From: an uncultured Mycoplasmatota bacterium | GTDB taxonomy: Bacteria; Bacillota_I; Bacilli_A; RF39; UBA660 | NCBI GenBank assembly: GCA_946613765.1 | Contig: CAMOFW010000013.1 | Coordinates: 1-14,066 of the forward strand | Direction of reading: 5' to 3' | DNA: 14,066 nucleotides | Shown here: positions 8,277 to 14,066 of the stretch, in pieces | How positions within the stretch are numbered: the stretch's first letter is position 1 | Layout of the letters: each line of letters begins with the position of its first letter | The notes under the pieces: generated by a model | What the model was told of the DNA's origin: nothing | Database searches by the model: none | Seen by the model: only the letters and a program-made list of their open reading frames with translations | Position numbers and translations under genes: made by a program

Positions 8277-8867
8277 TTATTCAGACACTTTTACAAAGGC
8301 ATGTCTAATAACCTTATCTTTATACATATAACCTTTTTGAAGTACCATTAACACATAATTTGGTTCAACACCATCTACATGTTCAGTCATAATTGCTTCC
8401 ATAGTATTAGGATCAAATTCCTTATCTTGGCAATCAATTGCTTTTACTTCATATTTTTCTAAAATACTTAAAAGATTAGAATAAATCATCTTATAACCTT
8501 CTAAATATTTTTCATTAACAGACTTATCCATTTCGATAGCTCTTTCAAAGTTATCTACTATTGGTAAAATATCTTTAATGAAATCTAATCCTTCATATTT
8601 AAACATATTTTGAACTTCTTCATTATGTCTTTTACCAATATTTTGAATTTCAGCACTAAGTCTAAGTACTTTATCACTTAAATCTCTAATAACATTTTCA
8701 TACTTTTCAGAGATTTCTTTTATTTCATCTTTTTTATTTTTCTTTTTATCATGATTTTTGCACTCTTTTTCATCACAATGACATTCTTCATTGCAAGTAC
8801 ATTCTTTGCCATCTTGGCAACCACAAGTGCAATTTTCATCACATTCGCAATTCTTTTGCTTTTTCAT
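8277..8867 (-). CDS. grpE: GrpE nucleotide exchange factor with a cysteine-rich N-terminal extension
   Basis: GrpE releases ADP from DnaK and acts as a thermosensor dimer. Residues about 47-95 form the expected long coiled coil. The segment around DILPIVDNFERAI (99-111) and the beta head ending in GYMYKDKVIRHAFVKV are typical. Length 196 aa is normal, but the N-terminus is not: residues 7-36 hold ten cysteines as C-x-C and C-x3-C units. The pattern CxCxxxCxC occurs twice (7-15 and 23-31), with Cys17 between and Cys36 after. This resembles a metallothionein-like or Fe/Zn-binding tail; metal binding is inference. The frame is continuous and the ATG is well placed: it shares one base with the hrcA stop (TAATG), and AGGAGG lies in the last hrcA codons. 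Translation is therefore coupled to hrcA. Confidence 0.95.
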   Translation of the reverse strand: MKKQKNCECDENCTCGCQDGKECTCNEECHCDEKECKNHDKKKNKKDEIKEISEKYENVIRDLSDKVLRLSAEIQNIGKRHNEEVQNMFKYEGLDFIKDILPIVDNFERAIEMDKSVNEKYLEGYKMIYSNLLSILEKYEVKAIDCQDKEFDPNTMEAIMTEHVDGVEPNYVLMVLQKGYMYKDKVIRHAFVKVSE

Positions 8868-9868
8868 TAATTATCCTCCTCGTCATTTAAATTATCACTG
8901 ATGTATTTAAGTAATCCTATAACTCTATCATATTCCATTCTCTTAGGACCAATAACAGCTATAGTTCCTTCTTCACCATTCTTGTGATATTTAGTTTTAA
9001 TAACAGTAACATCTTTATCAAATTCACTATCATCACCAATATAAACATTAATACCATTATCTTTACTTTCTATTCTTTTAACGATGTCTTCATCATCAAA
9101 CTTAGAAAGTATTCTCTTAATGTCTTCAGAGTTTTGAAATTCACTTTGATGTAATAATTTAACTTGACCAGACATATGAACATTGCTTGTATTCTTAGCA
9201 AAGTCATTAAATGCATCATAAAAGATTGAATATATTTGTTCATATTGTTTAACCTTTTTAGCTATAATAGGTTTAATATCAAATTCTAATCTTTTTGATA
9301 CTTCATTAATTGGAATACCAATTAGCATCTTATTAATAATCTCCGAAGTTTTAACAACTTCTGAAATCATAGTGTCATCAGGTAATGTATATTGTTTATT
9401 TTCAACAATACCCTTATCTGTACAAACTAAAGCTACTATTTTATTATCTGATAAAGGAATTACACTTACTTGTTGAAGTGTATTATCTTTAGATGTACTA
9501 CCAAGTATTATAGATGTATAGTTAGTAATATCACTAATGATATCAACACACTTTTCTATAGCATCACTAACTTCTAATTTAGAGTTAGAAAATACAGTTT
9601 GTAGTTGTAATACATCTTCACCCGTAAGTTCTTTGACTTCCATTAGGTTCTCAACATAATATTTGTAACCTTCTTCCGACGGAATTCTACCACTAGATAT
9701 ATGATTTTTTTCAATATATCCAAGACTTTCAAGTTTAGCCATATCATTTCTGATTGTAGCTGAAGAACACTTAAACCTCTTGCAAAGTGATTTTGATCCA
9801 ATCGGAACTGCAGTCTTAATGTATGTTTCTACAATAGCCTTTAACAGTTCACTTTGTCTTTGATTCAA
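8867..9868 (-). CDS. hrcA: Heat-inducible transcription repressor HrcA
   Basis: HrcA is the dimeric repressor that binds CIRCE and controls class I heat-shock genes; GroEL normally keeps it active. The N-terminal winged helix spans the first 75 residues, with SSATIRNDMAKLESLGYIEK and SSGRIPSEEGYKYYV typical of HrcA, followed by the GAF-like core and dimer region. Two starts are possible. GTG at 9877 would have its ribosome binding site directly abutting it. TTG at 9868 has AGAGGGTGA five bases upstream and aligns better with known HrcA N-termini, so it is preferred (333 aa). It is the first gene of the operon and so probably autoregulated: one CIRCE lies just upstream of its ribosome binding site. 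The 3' end overlaps grpE by one base. Confidence 0.95.
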   Translation of the reverse strand: MNQRQSELLKAIVETYIKTAVPIGSKSLCKRFKCSSATIRNDMAKLESLGYIEKNHISSGRIPSEEGYKYYVENLMEVKELTGEDVLQLQTVFSNSKLEVSDAIEKCVDIISDITNYTSIILGSTSKDNTLQQVSVIPLSDNKIVALVCTDKGIVENKQYTLPDDTMISEVVKTSEIINKMLIGIPINEVSKRLEFDIKPIIAKKVKQYEQIYSIFYDAFNDFAKNTSNVHMSGQVKLLHQSEFQNSEDIKRILSKFDDEDIVKRIESKDNGINVYIGDDSEFDKDVTVIKTKYHKNGEEGTIAVIGPKRMEYDRVIGLLKYISDNLNDEEDN

Positions 9869-9883
9869 AGTAATCACCCTCTT

Positions 9884-9910
9884 TTAGCACTCACTTAATT
9901 AAAATGCTAA
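9884..9910. promoter_or_regulatory. CIRCE element 1 (HrcA operator), in the 5' leader of hrcA
   Basis: TTAGCACTC, nine bases, then AAATGCTAA. The left arm is an exact match to the CIRCE consensus and the right arm has two mismatches. It lies between the predicted transcription start and the hrcA ribosome binding site, the classic position. Confidence 0.92.
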
Positions 9911-9914
9911 CAAT

Positions 9915-9943
9915 ATATTACTATTATATTTAGCACTTGTCAA
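9915..9943 (-). promoter_or_regulatory. Promoter of the hrcA-grpE-dnaK-pepF-dnaJ operon
   Basis: On the minus strand, a perfect TTGACA (9938-9943), a 17-base spacer and TAATAT (9915-9920, 4 of 6 to consensus). The start would fall around 9908, at the edge of CIRCE 1. The -35 lies within CIRCE 2, so HrcA bound there would block RNA polymerase. Confidence 0.8.
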
Positions 9944-9956
9944 GTTTATGTGCTAA
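9930..9956. promoter_or_regulatory. CIRCE element 2 (HrcA operator), overlapping the -35
   Basis: TTAGCACTT, nine bases, then ATGTGCTAA: one mismatch in the left arm and two in the right relative to the CIRCE consensus. The nine-base spacer and the left arm contain the TTGACA of the operon promoter on the minus strand. Its centre is 46 bases from that of CIRCE 1. Confidence 0.88.
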
Positions 9957-9974
9957 TTATTTACAAAAATAAAA

Positions 9975-10003
9975 AAAAGAAGTAAGTTATTCTTACTTCT
10001 TTT
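9975..10003 (-). terminator. Rho-independent terminator of the ABC exporter gene
   Basis: Perfect 12-base arms (9975-9986 and 9992-10003) enclose a five-base loop. On the minus strand a run of eight T and then ATTTTT follow. The exporter stop codon (10002-10004) lies at the base of the stem. It insulates the exporter transcript from the heat-shock promoter just downstream. Confidence 0.9.
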
Positions 10004-11774
10004 AAACAATCTTATCTTCGATTGTATGTAATTTTTGATAATATTTACAACTCTTCATTAAAGATTCATGTGTTCCATGATCTAACACTTTACCATTTTC
10101 AATAACATATATTTCATCAGCATCTATAATTGTAGATAATCTATGAGCAACGATTAAAACTGTATGATCTTTTGCTAAAACATCGATAGAATCTTTGATT
10201 ATTTTTTGAGAAGCATTATCTAAAGCAGATGTAGCTTCATCCATTAAAATAATTTTAGATTTCTTTAATAATGTTCTTGCTATTGCAATTCTTTGCTTTT
10301 GACCACCAGATAAATTAACTCCACCTTCACCTAAAACAGTGTCATATTTTTTAGGTAAAGACATTATATAATCATCAATTGATGCTAGTTTACAATACTT
10401 TCTTATTTCCTTTAATGTTATATTTTCATCTAACATTCTAAAATTATCTTTTATAGACATATTAAAGATAAATGGTTCTTGTCTAATAATTGAGATATTA
10501 TTTCTTAATGACTTTTCATTTAATTCTTTAATATCTATTCCATCTATTGTAATAGATCCATTGTTAGTATCAAATAATCTAGTTAATAAGTTAAATATTG
10601 TAGTTTTACCACCACCAGATGCACCAACAATTGCTATCTTTTTATTTGGTTCAAATTTAATACTAAAATCATTTAATATAACTCCTTCATTTGGATAATT
10701 AAATGTAACGTTTTTAAATTCTACTACCCCTTTTATATTCTTTAATTCTTTATCACCAAATTTAACATCTTCATATAATTTATTATGTAATATATCAGTT
10801 ACTCTATTAAATGATACAAAAATTCTTGCCATATCTTTAGAAAAATCAGTTACTGAATGAATAATCCAAGTATATCTATAAACATAATATGTCATAGCTA
10901 TAAAGAATGTTATATTGCTCTTACCTATACCTACTAATACAGCACAAGTAATAAATACTAAACTTTCTAAAATACCACACATTATATTACTTATAGAATC
11001 ATACTTAACAGTTTCTTCCATTCCTTCAAAACTAACCTTAGTTAATCTTTTAACTACTTCATCAACTCTTGAATAAACTCTATTTACAATTCCTAAAGTT
11101 TTTATTTCTCTAATACCCCTAATTGATTCAGTAGTTAATGATGTATATTTATCATTTTCCTTTTTAGTTTCTTCTCTATATTTCTTTAATTTCTTAGTAT
11201 AATATTTAACAATAAAATAATAAACTACTAAAAATATTATTATTTCAAATCCTACAATATAAGAATTAATAAATATGTATACTAGAATTAAAGCTGCTGC
11301 TATTATTCTAGATACCATTTCTACTAACTTTTGTGAAATACCTATAATACTTTCAGTATCACTAGTAACTCTGTTAACTAACTCACCTGTAGATAAATCT
11401 TCAAAAGCTCTAGCAGGTAACTTTAATGTTTTATTATAAACATCAAGTCCAATTCTTCTTGCTATTAATGTTTGTACTTTATTAAATAAATAATAAACTA
11501 CTTCAATAACTAAATTAGAAACAATAGAAATTAAAAAGTAAATAAATAAGTAAAATAATCCTTTTCTTACATCTAATAATGTTACAGCCTCAGTAGCAGC
11601 ACCTATTAAATAACCTGTAAATACAAAAGACATATTAAAAATAAATAATAAAATAGAATAAAATAATAATTTACCTTTATATTTATCAAAATACATCAAT
11701 AAAGGTTTAGCACTATTAATATAATCTTTTAGCGTTTTTTTCTTTTCTTCCTCGGCTTTTTCAACCTTCGACAT
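10002..11774 (-). CDS. ABC exporter half-transporter (membrane domain fused to ATPase)
   Basis: The 590-aa protein has a type-I exporter membrane domain with about six helices (residues about 35-60, 72-98, 155-172, 173-192, 262-285, 287-305), then a nucleotide-binding domain from about 350. Motifs are complete: Walker A GASGGGKTT (384-392), Q-loop Gln432, signature LSGGQ (488-492), Walker B IILMDEATSALD (508-519) and switch His544. One such polypeptide needs a partner. No second ABC gene is adjacent, so a homodimer is likely. Families of this shape export drugs, lipids or peptides; there is no N-terminal C39 peptidase, so it is not a bacteriocin-processing exporter. Substrate is unknown. The start is ATG with GGGAG nine bases upstream. 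An upstream promoter, leader ORF and competing hairpins suggest attenuation control, which would suit a drug or stress exporter. Confidence 0.93.
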   Translation of the reverse strand: MSKVEKAEEEKKKTLKDYINSAKPLLMYFDKYKGKLLFYSILLFIFNMSFVFTGYLIGAATEAVTLLDVRKGLFYLFIYFLISIVSNLVIEVVYYLFNKVQTLIARRIGLDVYNKTLKLPARAFEDLSTGELVNRVTSDTESIIGISQKLVEMVSRIIAAALILVYIFINSYIVGFEIIIFLVVYYFIVKYYTKKLKKYREETKKENDKYTSLTTESIRGIREIKTLGIVNRVYSRVDEVVKRLTKVSFEGMEETVKYDSISNIMCGILESLVFITCAVLVGIGKSNITFFIAMTYYVYRYTWIIHSVTDFSKDMARIFVSFNRVTDILHNKLYEDVKFGDKELKNIKGVVEFKNVTFNYPNEGVILNDFSIKFEPNKKIAIVGASGGGKTTIFNLLTRLFDTNNGSITIDGIDIKELNEKSLRNNISIIRQEPFIFNMSIKDNFRMLDENITLKEIRKYCKLASIDDYIMSLPKKYDTVLGEGGVNLSGGQKQRIAIARTLLKKSKIILMDEATSALDNASQKIIKDSIDVLAKDHTVLIVAHRLSTIIDADEIYVIENGKVLDHGTHESLMKSCKYYQKLHTIEDKIV

Positions 11775-11803
11775 AATATCACTCTCCCTTTTTTTAAAAA
11801 TAA

Positions 11804-11824
11804 AAATCCTAGTTCATAGGATTT
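11804..11824 (-). terminator. Leader (attenuator) terminator upstream of the ABC exporter
   Basis: Perfect eight-base arms (11804-11811 and 11817-11824) enclose a five-base loop. On the minus strand TTTTTATTTTT overlaps and follows the second arm. It sits after the leader ORF and before the exporter ribosome binding site, so it would end transcription before the gene. The stem is short and has only two G-C pairs, so its strength is uncertain. Its upstream arm also belongs to the competing helix 11813-11828/11858-11873. Confidence 0.65.
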
Positions 11825-11873
11825 AAGTGATATTTTTTATACACAAAAATATTAGAGACTTAAATCCCATGAA
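11813..11873 (-). promoter_or_regulatory. Antiterminator helix of the ABC exporter leader
   Basis: Bases 11858-11873 pair with 11813-11828 over 16 positions. On the minus-strand RNA all pairs are canonical except one G-U, whereas the same position on plus-strand RNA would be an A-C mismatch; this supports a minus-strand RNA structure. An inner hairpin (about 11831-11851, A/T arms) lies between them. The downstream half contains the upstream arm of the terminator at 11804-11824, so the two structures exclude each other. The upstream half lies in the last codons of the leader ORF, so a ribosome finishing the leader would open it. Confidence 0.65.
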
Positions 11874-11920
11874 AAGTTATAATCTTTATTAATTGTAATG
11901 TTATAAAATAATCTAATCAT
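11852..11920 (-). CDS. 22-residue leader peptide upstream of the ABC exporter
   Basis: This short ORF starts with ATG at 11920 and stops at TAA 11852-11854. It encodes 22 residues beginning MIRLFYNITINK and ending SWDLSL. It has one of the best ribosome binding sites in the window: AGGAGAGGTGA, with five bases to the ATG. There is no run of a single amino acid, so it is not a classical amino-acid biosynthesis leader. It lies between the promoter at 11956-11995 and the attenuator hairpins, and its last codons form one arm of the antiterminator. The likely role is as a translation sensor rather than as a functional peptide (inference). Confidence 0.6.
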   Translation of the reverse strand: MIRLFYNITINKDYNFSWDLSL

Positions 11921-11955
11921 GGAACTCACCTCTCCTTTCTTTTTCCATCTCAAAA

Positions 11956-11995
11956 ATTACAAGTATAATGTATCAAATATGTCAACAAATGTCAA
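11956..11995 (-). promoter_or_regulatory. Promoter of the ABC exporter unit, with a 10-base direct repeat
   Basis: Two perfect TTGACA hexamers occur on the minus strand at 11990-11995 and 11980-11985, inside a direct repeat of GTTGACAT with a 10-base period. The inner one pairs with TGTAAT (11956-11961, 5 of 6) at 18 bases. The outer one pairs with TACATT (11967-11972, 4 of 6) at 17 bases. Transcription would start about 30 bases before the leader ATG. The repeat could also be a protein binding site. Confidence 0.65.
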
Positions 11996-12016
11996 CCAAA
12001 ATTTAAGTAAATAATA

Positions 12017-12045
12017 TTGATAAAATTCACCTAAAATAGTATAAT
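12017..12045 (+). promoter_or_regulatory. SigA promoter of the secretion ATPase gene
   Basis: TTGATA (12017-12022), 17 bases, then a perfect TATAAT (12040-12045). Transcription would start near 12052, about 17 bases before the start codon. It is back-to-back with the exporter promoter; their -35 elements are only 21 bases apart. Confidence 0.85.
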
Positions 12046-12068
12046 GGATATTAGGATAAAAGGGTACG

Positions 12069-13358
12069 GTGAGGAATATGAACGAAGAAGCTAAAAAAAG
12101 TCCAATATTTCATAAGTTCGACTACGATAAGATTCCTATCGTAGATTTAGTTAATCAAATCATTACTGACGCTTATGAAAAAAGAGCTTCAGATATTCAC
12201 TTTGATCCAGCTGAAACTGACCTTAACGTTAGAATCAGAATCGATGGTGAATTAGTTTTATATGCTATTGTACCTGAACATGTAAAAAAGAACTTATCAA
12301 CAAGAATTAAAATCATCGCTGGTATGAATATTACAGAAACAAGATTACCACAAGATGGTGCTATAAAAATGGAATTTGACGGAAATCCAATAGACATGCG
12401 TGTCTCTTCCCTTCCTTCAGTTAACGGAGAAAAAATCGTTATCCGTATCTTAGACTATTCAAGAAGTTTAGATGGTTTAGAAGTAATTGGACTTTCTAGT
12501 GAAAATTTAAAAACAATTAAAAATATGTTAAATGCTCAAAACGGTATTATCCTAGTAACTGGTGCCACTGGTTCAGGTAAATCAACAACTGTATACTCAA
12601 TGCTACAAAAATTAAATAAAATTGAAACAAATGTTATAACAGTTGAAGATCCAGTAGAAATGAAAGTTGCTGGAATAAACCAAGTTCAAGTTATGAGTGA
12701 TATCGGACTTACATTTGCAGCTGCACTAAGAAGTATCTTACGTCAAGACCCAGATGTAATAATGATCGGAGAAATTCGTGATGATGAAACTGCTCGTATT
12801 GCTGTACGTGCTGCCATCACTGGTCACTTAGTTTTATCAACTATCCACACAAACAATACATTAAATACAATTGAAAGACTTTTAGATATGGATGTTGAAC
12901 GTTACCTATTAGGTTCAGCCTTAACTGGTATTGTTTCACAAAGACTTACTAAAAAACTTTGTCCTAAATGTAAAAAAGCAAGACCAACAACACAATACGA
13001 AAAAATTGTATTTGAAAAAGCATTAGGAAGAAAAGTTGATGCAGTATATGAACCAGTTGGATGTCAAAATTGTATTAAAGGATATTTAGGTCGTGTTCCA
13101 GTACACGAAGTTTTAGAATTAAACCAAGAAATCAGAGACGCTATTGTTAACAACATGAGAGAAGATGACTTAAGAGAATTAGTTTATGAAAAATCACATG
13201 TAAAATCTATCCTACAAGATGGATTACTTAAAGTTCTTCAAGGTGAAACTTCTTTTGAAGAAGTATTAAGAGTTATTGATATTGAAACTGACTTCGGAGA
13301 AAAAGACTCTGAATTAAAAGCAGCACTACTTGGTAAATATCAAGAAATGACTAAATAA
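12069..13358 (+). CDS. Type II/IV secretion ATPase (GspE/PilB/ComGA family)
   Basis: This hexameric cytoplasmic ATPase powers assembly of type IV pili, type II secretion or competence pseudopili. All family motifs are present: Walker A GATGSGKST (165-173), Asp box ITVEDPVE (190-197), Walker B IMIGEIRDDE (231-240) and His box TGHLVLSTIHTN (251-262). A tetracysteine zinc site has Cys298/Cys301 and Cys332/Cys335. Residues about 20-150 are the N2 PAS-like domain (ASDIHFDP, then RLPQDG). At 429 aa it lacks the N1 domain of full-length GspE/PilB but is longer than a typical ComGA. GTG at 12069, with AAAGG five bases upstream, is taken as the start; ATG at 12078 is the alternative. It has its own promoter and terminator, and no pilin, GspF-like or prepilin-peptidase gene is in the window, so the machine it serves cannot be named. 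Confidence 0.93.
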   Translation: MRNMNEEAKKSPIFHKFDYDKIPIVDLVNQIITDAYEKRASDIHFDPAETDLNVRIRIDGELVLYAIVPEHVKKNLSTRIKIIAGMNITETRLPQDGAIKMEFDGNPIDMRVSSLPSVNGEKIVIRILDYSRSLDGLEVIGLSSENLKTIKNMLNAQNGIILVTGATGSGKSTTVYSMLQKLNKIETNVITVEDPVEMKVAGINQVQVMSDIGLTFAAALRSILRQDPDVIMIGEIRDDETARIAVRAAITGHLVLSTIHTNNTLNTIERLLDMDVERYLLGSALTGIVSQRLTKKLCPKCKKARPTTQYEKIVFEKALGRKVDAVYEPVGCQNCIKGYLGRVPVHEVLELNQEIRDAIVNNMREDDLRELVYEKSHVKSILQDGLLKVLQGETSFEEVLRVIDIETDFGEKDSELKAALLGKYQEMTK

Positions 13359-13389
13359 ATTTCATATTTTTTACATATGAAATTTTTTT
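13357..13389 (+). terminator. Rho-independent terminator of the secretion ATPase gene
   Basis: Perfect 11-base arms (13357-13367 and 13375-13385) around a seven-base loop, with a T-run from 13383 to 13389. The stop codon TAA overlaps the first arm. The stem is almost all A-T, so some read-through into the next gene is possible. Confidence 0.75.
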
Positions 13390-13412
13390 ATAGATTTAAG
13401 GGAGGTATTATT

Positions 13413-14066
13413 ATGCAAAAAAACAAATTATTCTTGAAAGGAGAAACAAAACAAACTAAAGAAAATATTATTTTTATTGATAGTGATTCACTAGTTAAAA
13501 CAGATGCAAATGAATATACTAAACATGATATTACTAAAACAAAAGAATATTTATCAATCAAATATAATGATTGTATATATGAAAAAATTAATACTGAAGA
13601 TTTAGCTAAATTCTTCTACGATATTGATAATATATCAGTCGGTATTCTAACTGAACTACTAGAACTATTCTCTTCTAAATTAGTTATAACATCTAAAGAT
13701 AATAAAACAGATGAAGAAATAAAATCATTATTTAGATTATATGGTTTAAATAACTATATTAAAGATATAATTAGAACTAAAAACTATGATTCAAAATCTA
13801 CAGACATAAAACAATACGTTAAAGATAATAACATTGATAATTATATAGTATTTGATGAATATGATTACACTAAAGAATTAGGACATAATTTTAGAAGAAA
13901 ATCTTCATCACTAAGAATTGAAGATATTAAATATAGTGAATTATTATTTAATAAAGATTTAAAAGTAACACAAGATGATACTACTATAAAATTATTATCA
14001 AACAATCAAGAAATAATATCATTAAAATATGTTAATTATAAAATACATAATTTAAACATCTTATAT
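13413..14066 (+). CDS. HAD-superfamily-like protein, C-terminus cut by window edge
   Basis: Starting at ATG 13413 behind a strong GGGAGG, the frame is open to the window end (218 codons, no stop). All four HAD-type motifs can be picked out in order: I, IFIDSDSLV with Asp23 and Asp25; II, LVITSKD with Thr93/Ser94; III, a Lys at 128 or 133 (KSTDIKQYV); IV, YIVFDEYD with Asp148, Glu149 and Asp151. The arrangement resembles the small HAD domains of the HAD_SAK type (found with RNA-repair proteins), which would make it a phosphatase-like or nucleic-acid end-processing enzyme; that is inference from motifs. Residues from about 180 look like a separate beta-rich part of unknown nature. It lies 54 bases after the ATPase gene, behind its terminator. 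I see no convincing promoter in the gap, so expression may rely on read-through. Confidence 0.75.
   Translation, partial: MQKNKLFLKGETKQTKENIIFIDSDSLVKTDANEYTKHDITKTKEYLSIKYNDCIYEKINTEDLAKFFYDIDNISVGILTELLELFSSKLVITSKDNKTDEEIKSLFRLYGLNNYIKDIIRTKNYDSKSTDIKQYVKDNNIDNYIVFDEYDYTKELGHNFRRKSSSLRIEDIKYSELLFNKDLKVTQDDTTIKLLSNNQEIISLKYVNYKIHNLNILY

Noticed and set aside
6593..8308. Plus-strand open frames opposite dnaK and the grpE end
   Set aside because: Antisense shadows of dnaK and grpE codon usage, with Ser/Leu/Ala-biased translations and no recognisable domain.
11775..11995. T-box or metabolite riboswitch upstream of the ABC exporter
   Set aside because: The leader is too short, no T-box consensus or known aptamer core is visible, and a well-placed leader ORF explains the structure better.
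12197..12397. Minus-strand open frame inside the secretion ATPase gene
   Set aside because: It lies antisense to the conserved N2 domain and has no promoter or motif of its own.
1..14066. Mycoplasma-type genetic code (UGA read as Trp)
   Set aside because: Tryptophan is encoded by TGG in the conserved proteins, and all of them are full length under the standard code.
1..14066. tRNA, rRNA or CRISPR array
   Set aside because: No cloverleaf-like segment with a CCA-type end, no rRNA-like GC-richer stretch and no regularly spaced direct repeats were seen.

Overview
The window is strongly AT-rich DNA from a low-GC Gram-positive lineage (Bacillota/Bacilli-like, possibly one of the small-genome gut groups). 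This rests on the hrcA-grpE-dnaK-dnaJ gene order with CIRCE operators, a DnaK of Gram-positive length, strong Shine-Dalgarno sequences and SigA-type promoters. UGA is not read as Trp: tryptophans are encoded by TGG and conserved proteins run full length under the standard code, which argues against Mycoplasma/Spiroplasma proper. The exact taxon is inference.

Layout. (1) 1-3070, minus strand: a two-gene cell-envelope unit. A 795-aa membrane-anchored peptidoglycan hydrolase (glucosaminidase/lysozyme-like plus NlpC/P60) is followed by a small membrane-anchored extracellular protein cut by the window edge. (2) 3132-9956, minus strand: a heat-shock operon reading hrcA, grpE, dnaK, pepF, dnaJ, then a small zinc-ribbon gene. 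It is headed by a consensus-like promoter flanked by two CIRCE elements, and the first good terminator lies after the zinc-ribbon gene. An oligoendopeptidase F gene sits between dnaK and dnaJ, and GrpE carries a cysteine-rich, metallothionein-like N-terminal tail. (3) 9975-11995, minus strand: an ABC exporter half-transporter behind a promoter, a 22-codon leader ORF, and two mutually exclusive RNA hairpins that look like a translation-dependent transcription attenuator. (4) 12017-14066, plus strand, divergent: a GspE/PilB/ComGA-type secretion ATPase with its own promoter and terminator, then the start of a HAD-like protein running off the window.

How the genes work together. HrcA represses the chaperone operon at CIRCE. 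DnaK, DnaJ and GrpE form one folding machine, and PepF could degrade the peptides released by proteolysis under the same stress control (inference). The zinc-ribbon gene can be read from the heat-shock transcript but also has a perfect promoter of its own inside the end of dnaJ. The exporter is a separate unit whose leader suggests induction when ribosomes stall, as with many antibiotic-responsive transporters.

Most unusual items: the exporter attenuator (11804-11920), the Cys-rich GrpE tail, pepF inside the dnaK operon, and the consensus promoter overlapping the end of dnaJ.
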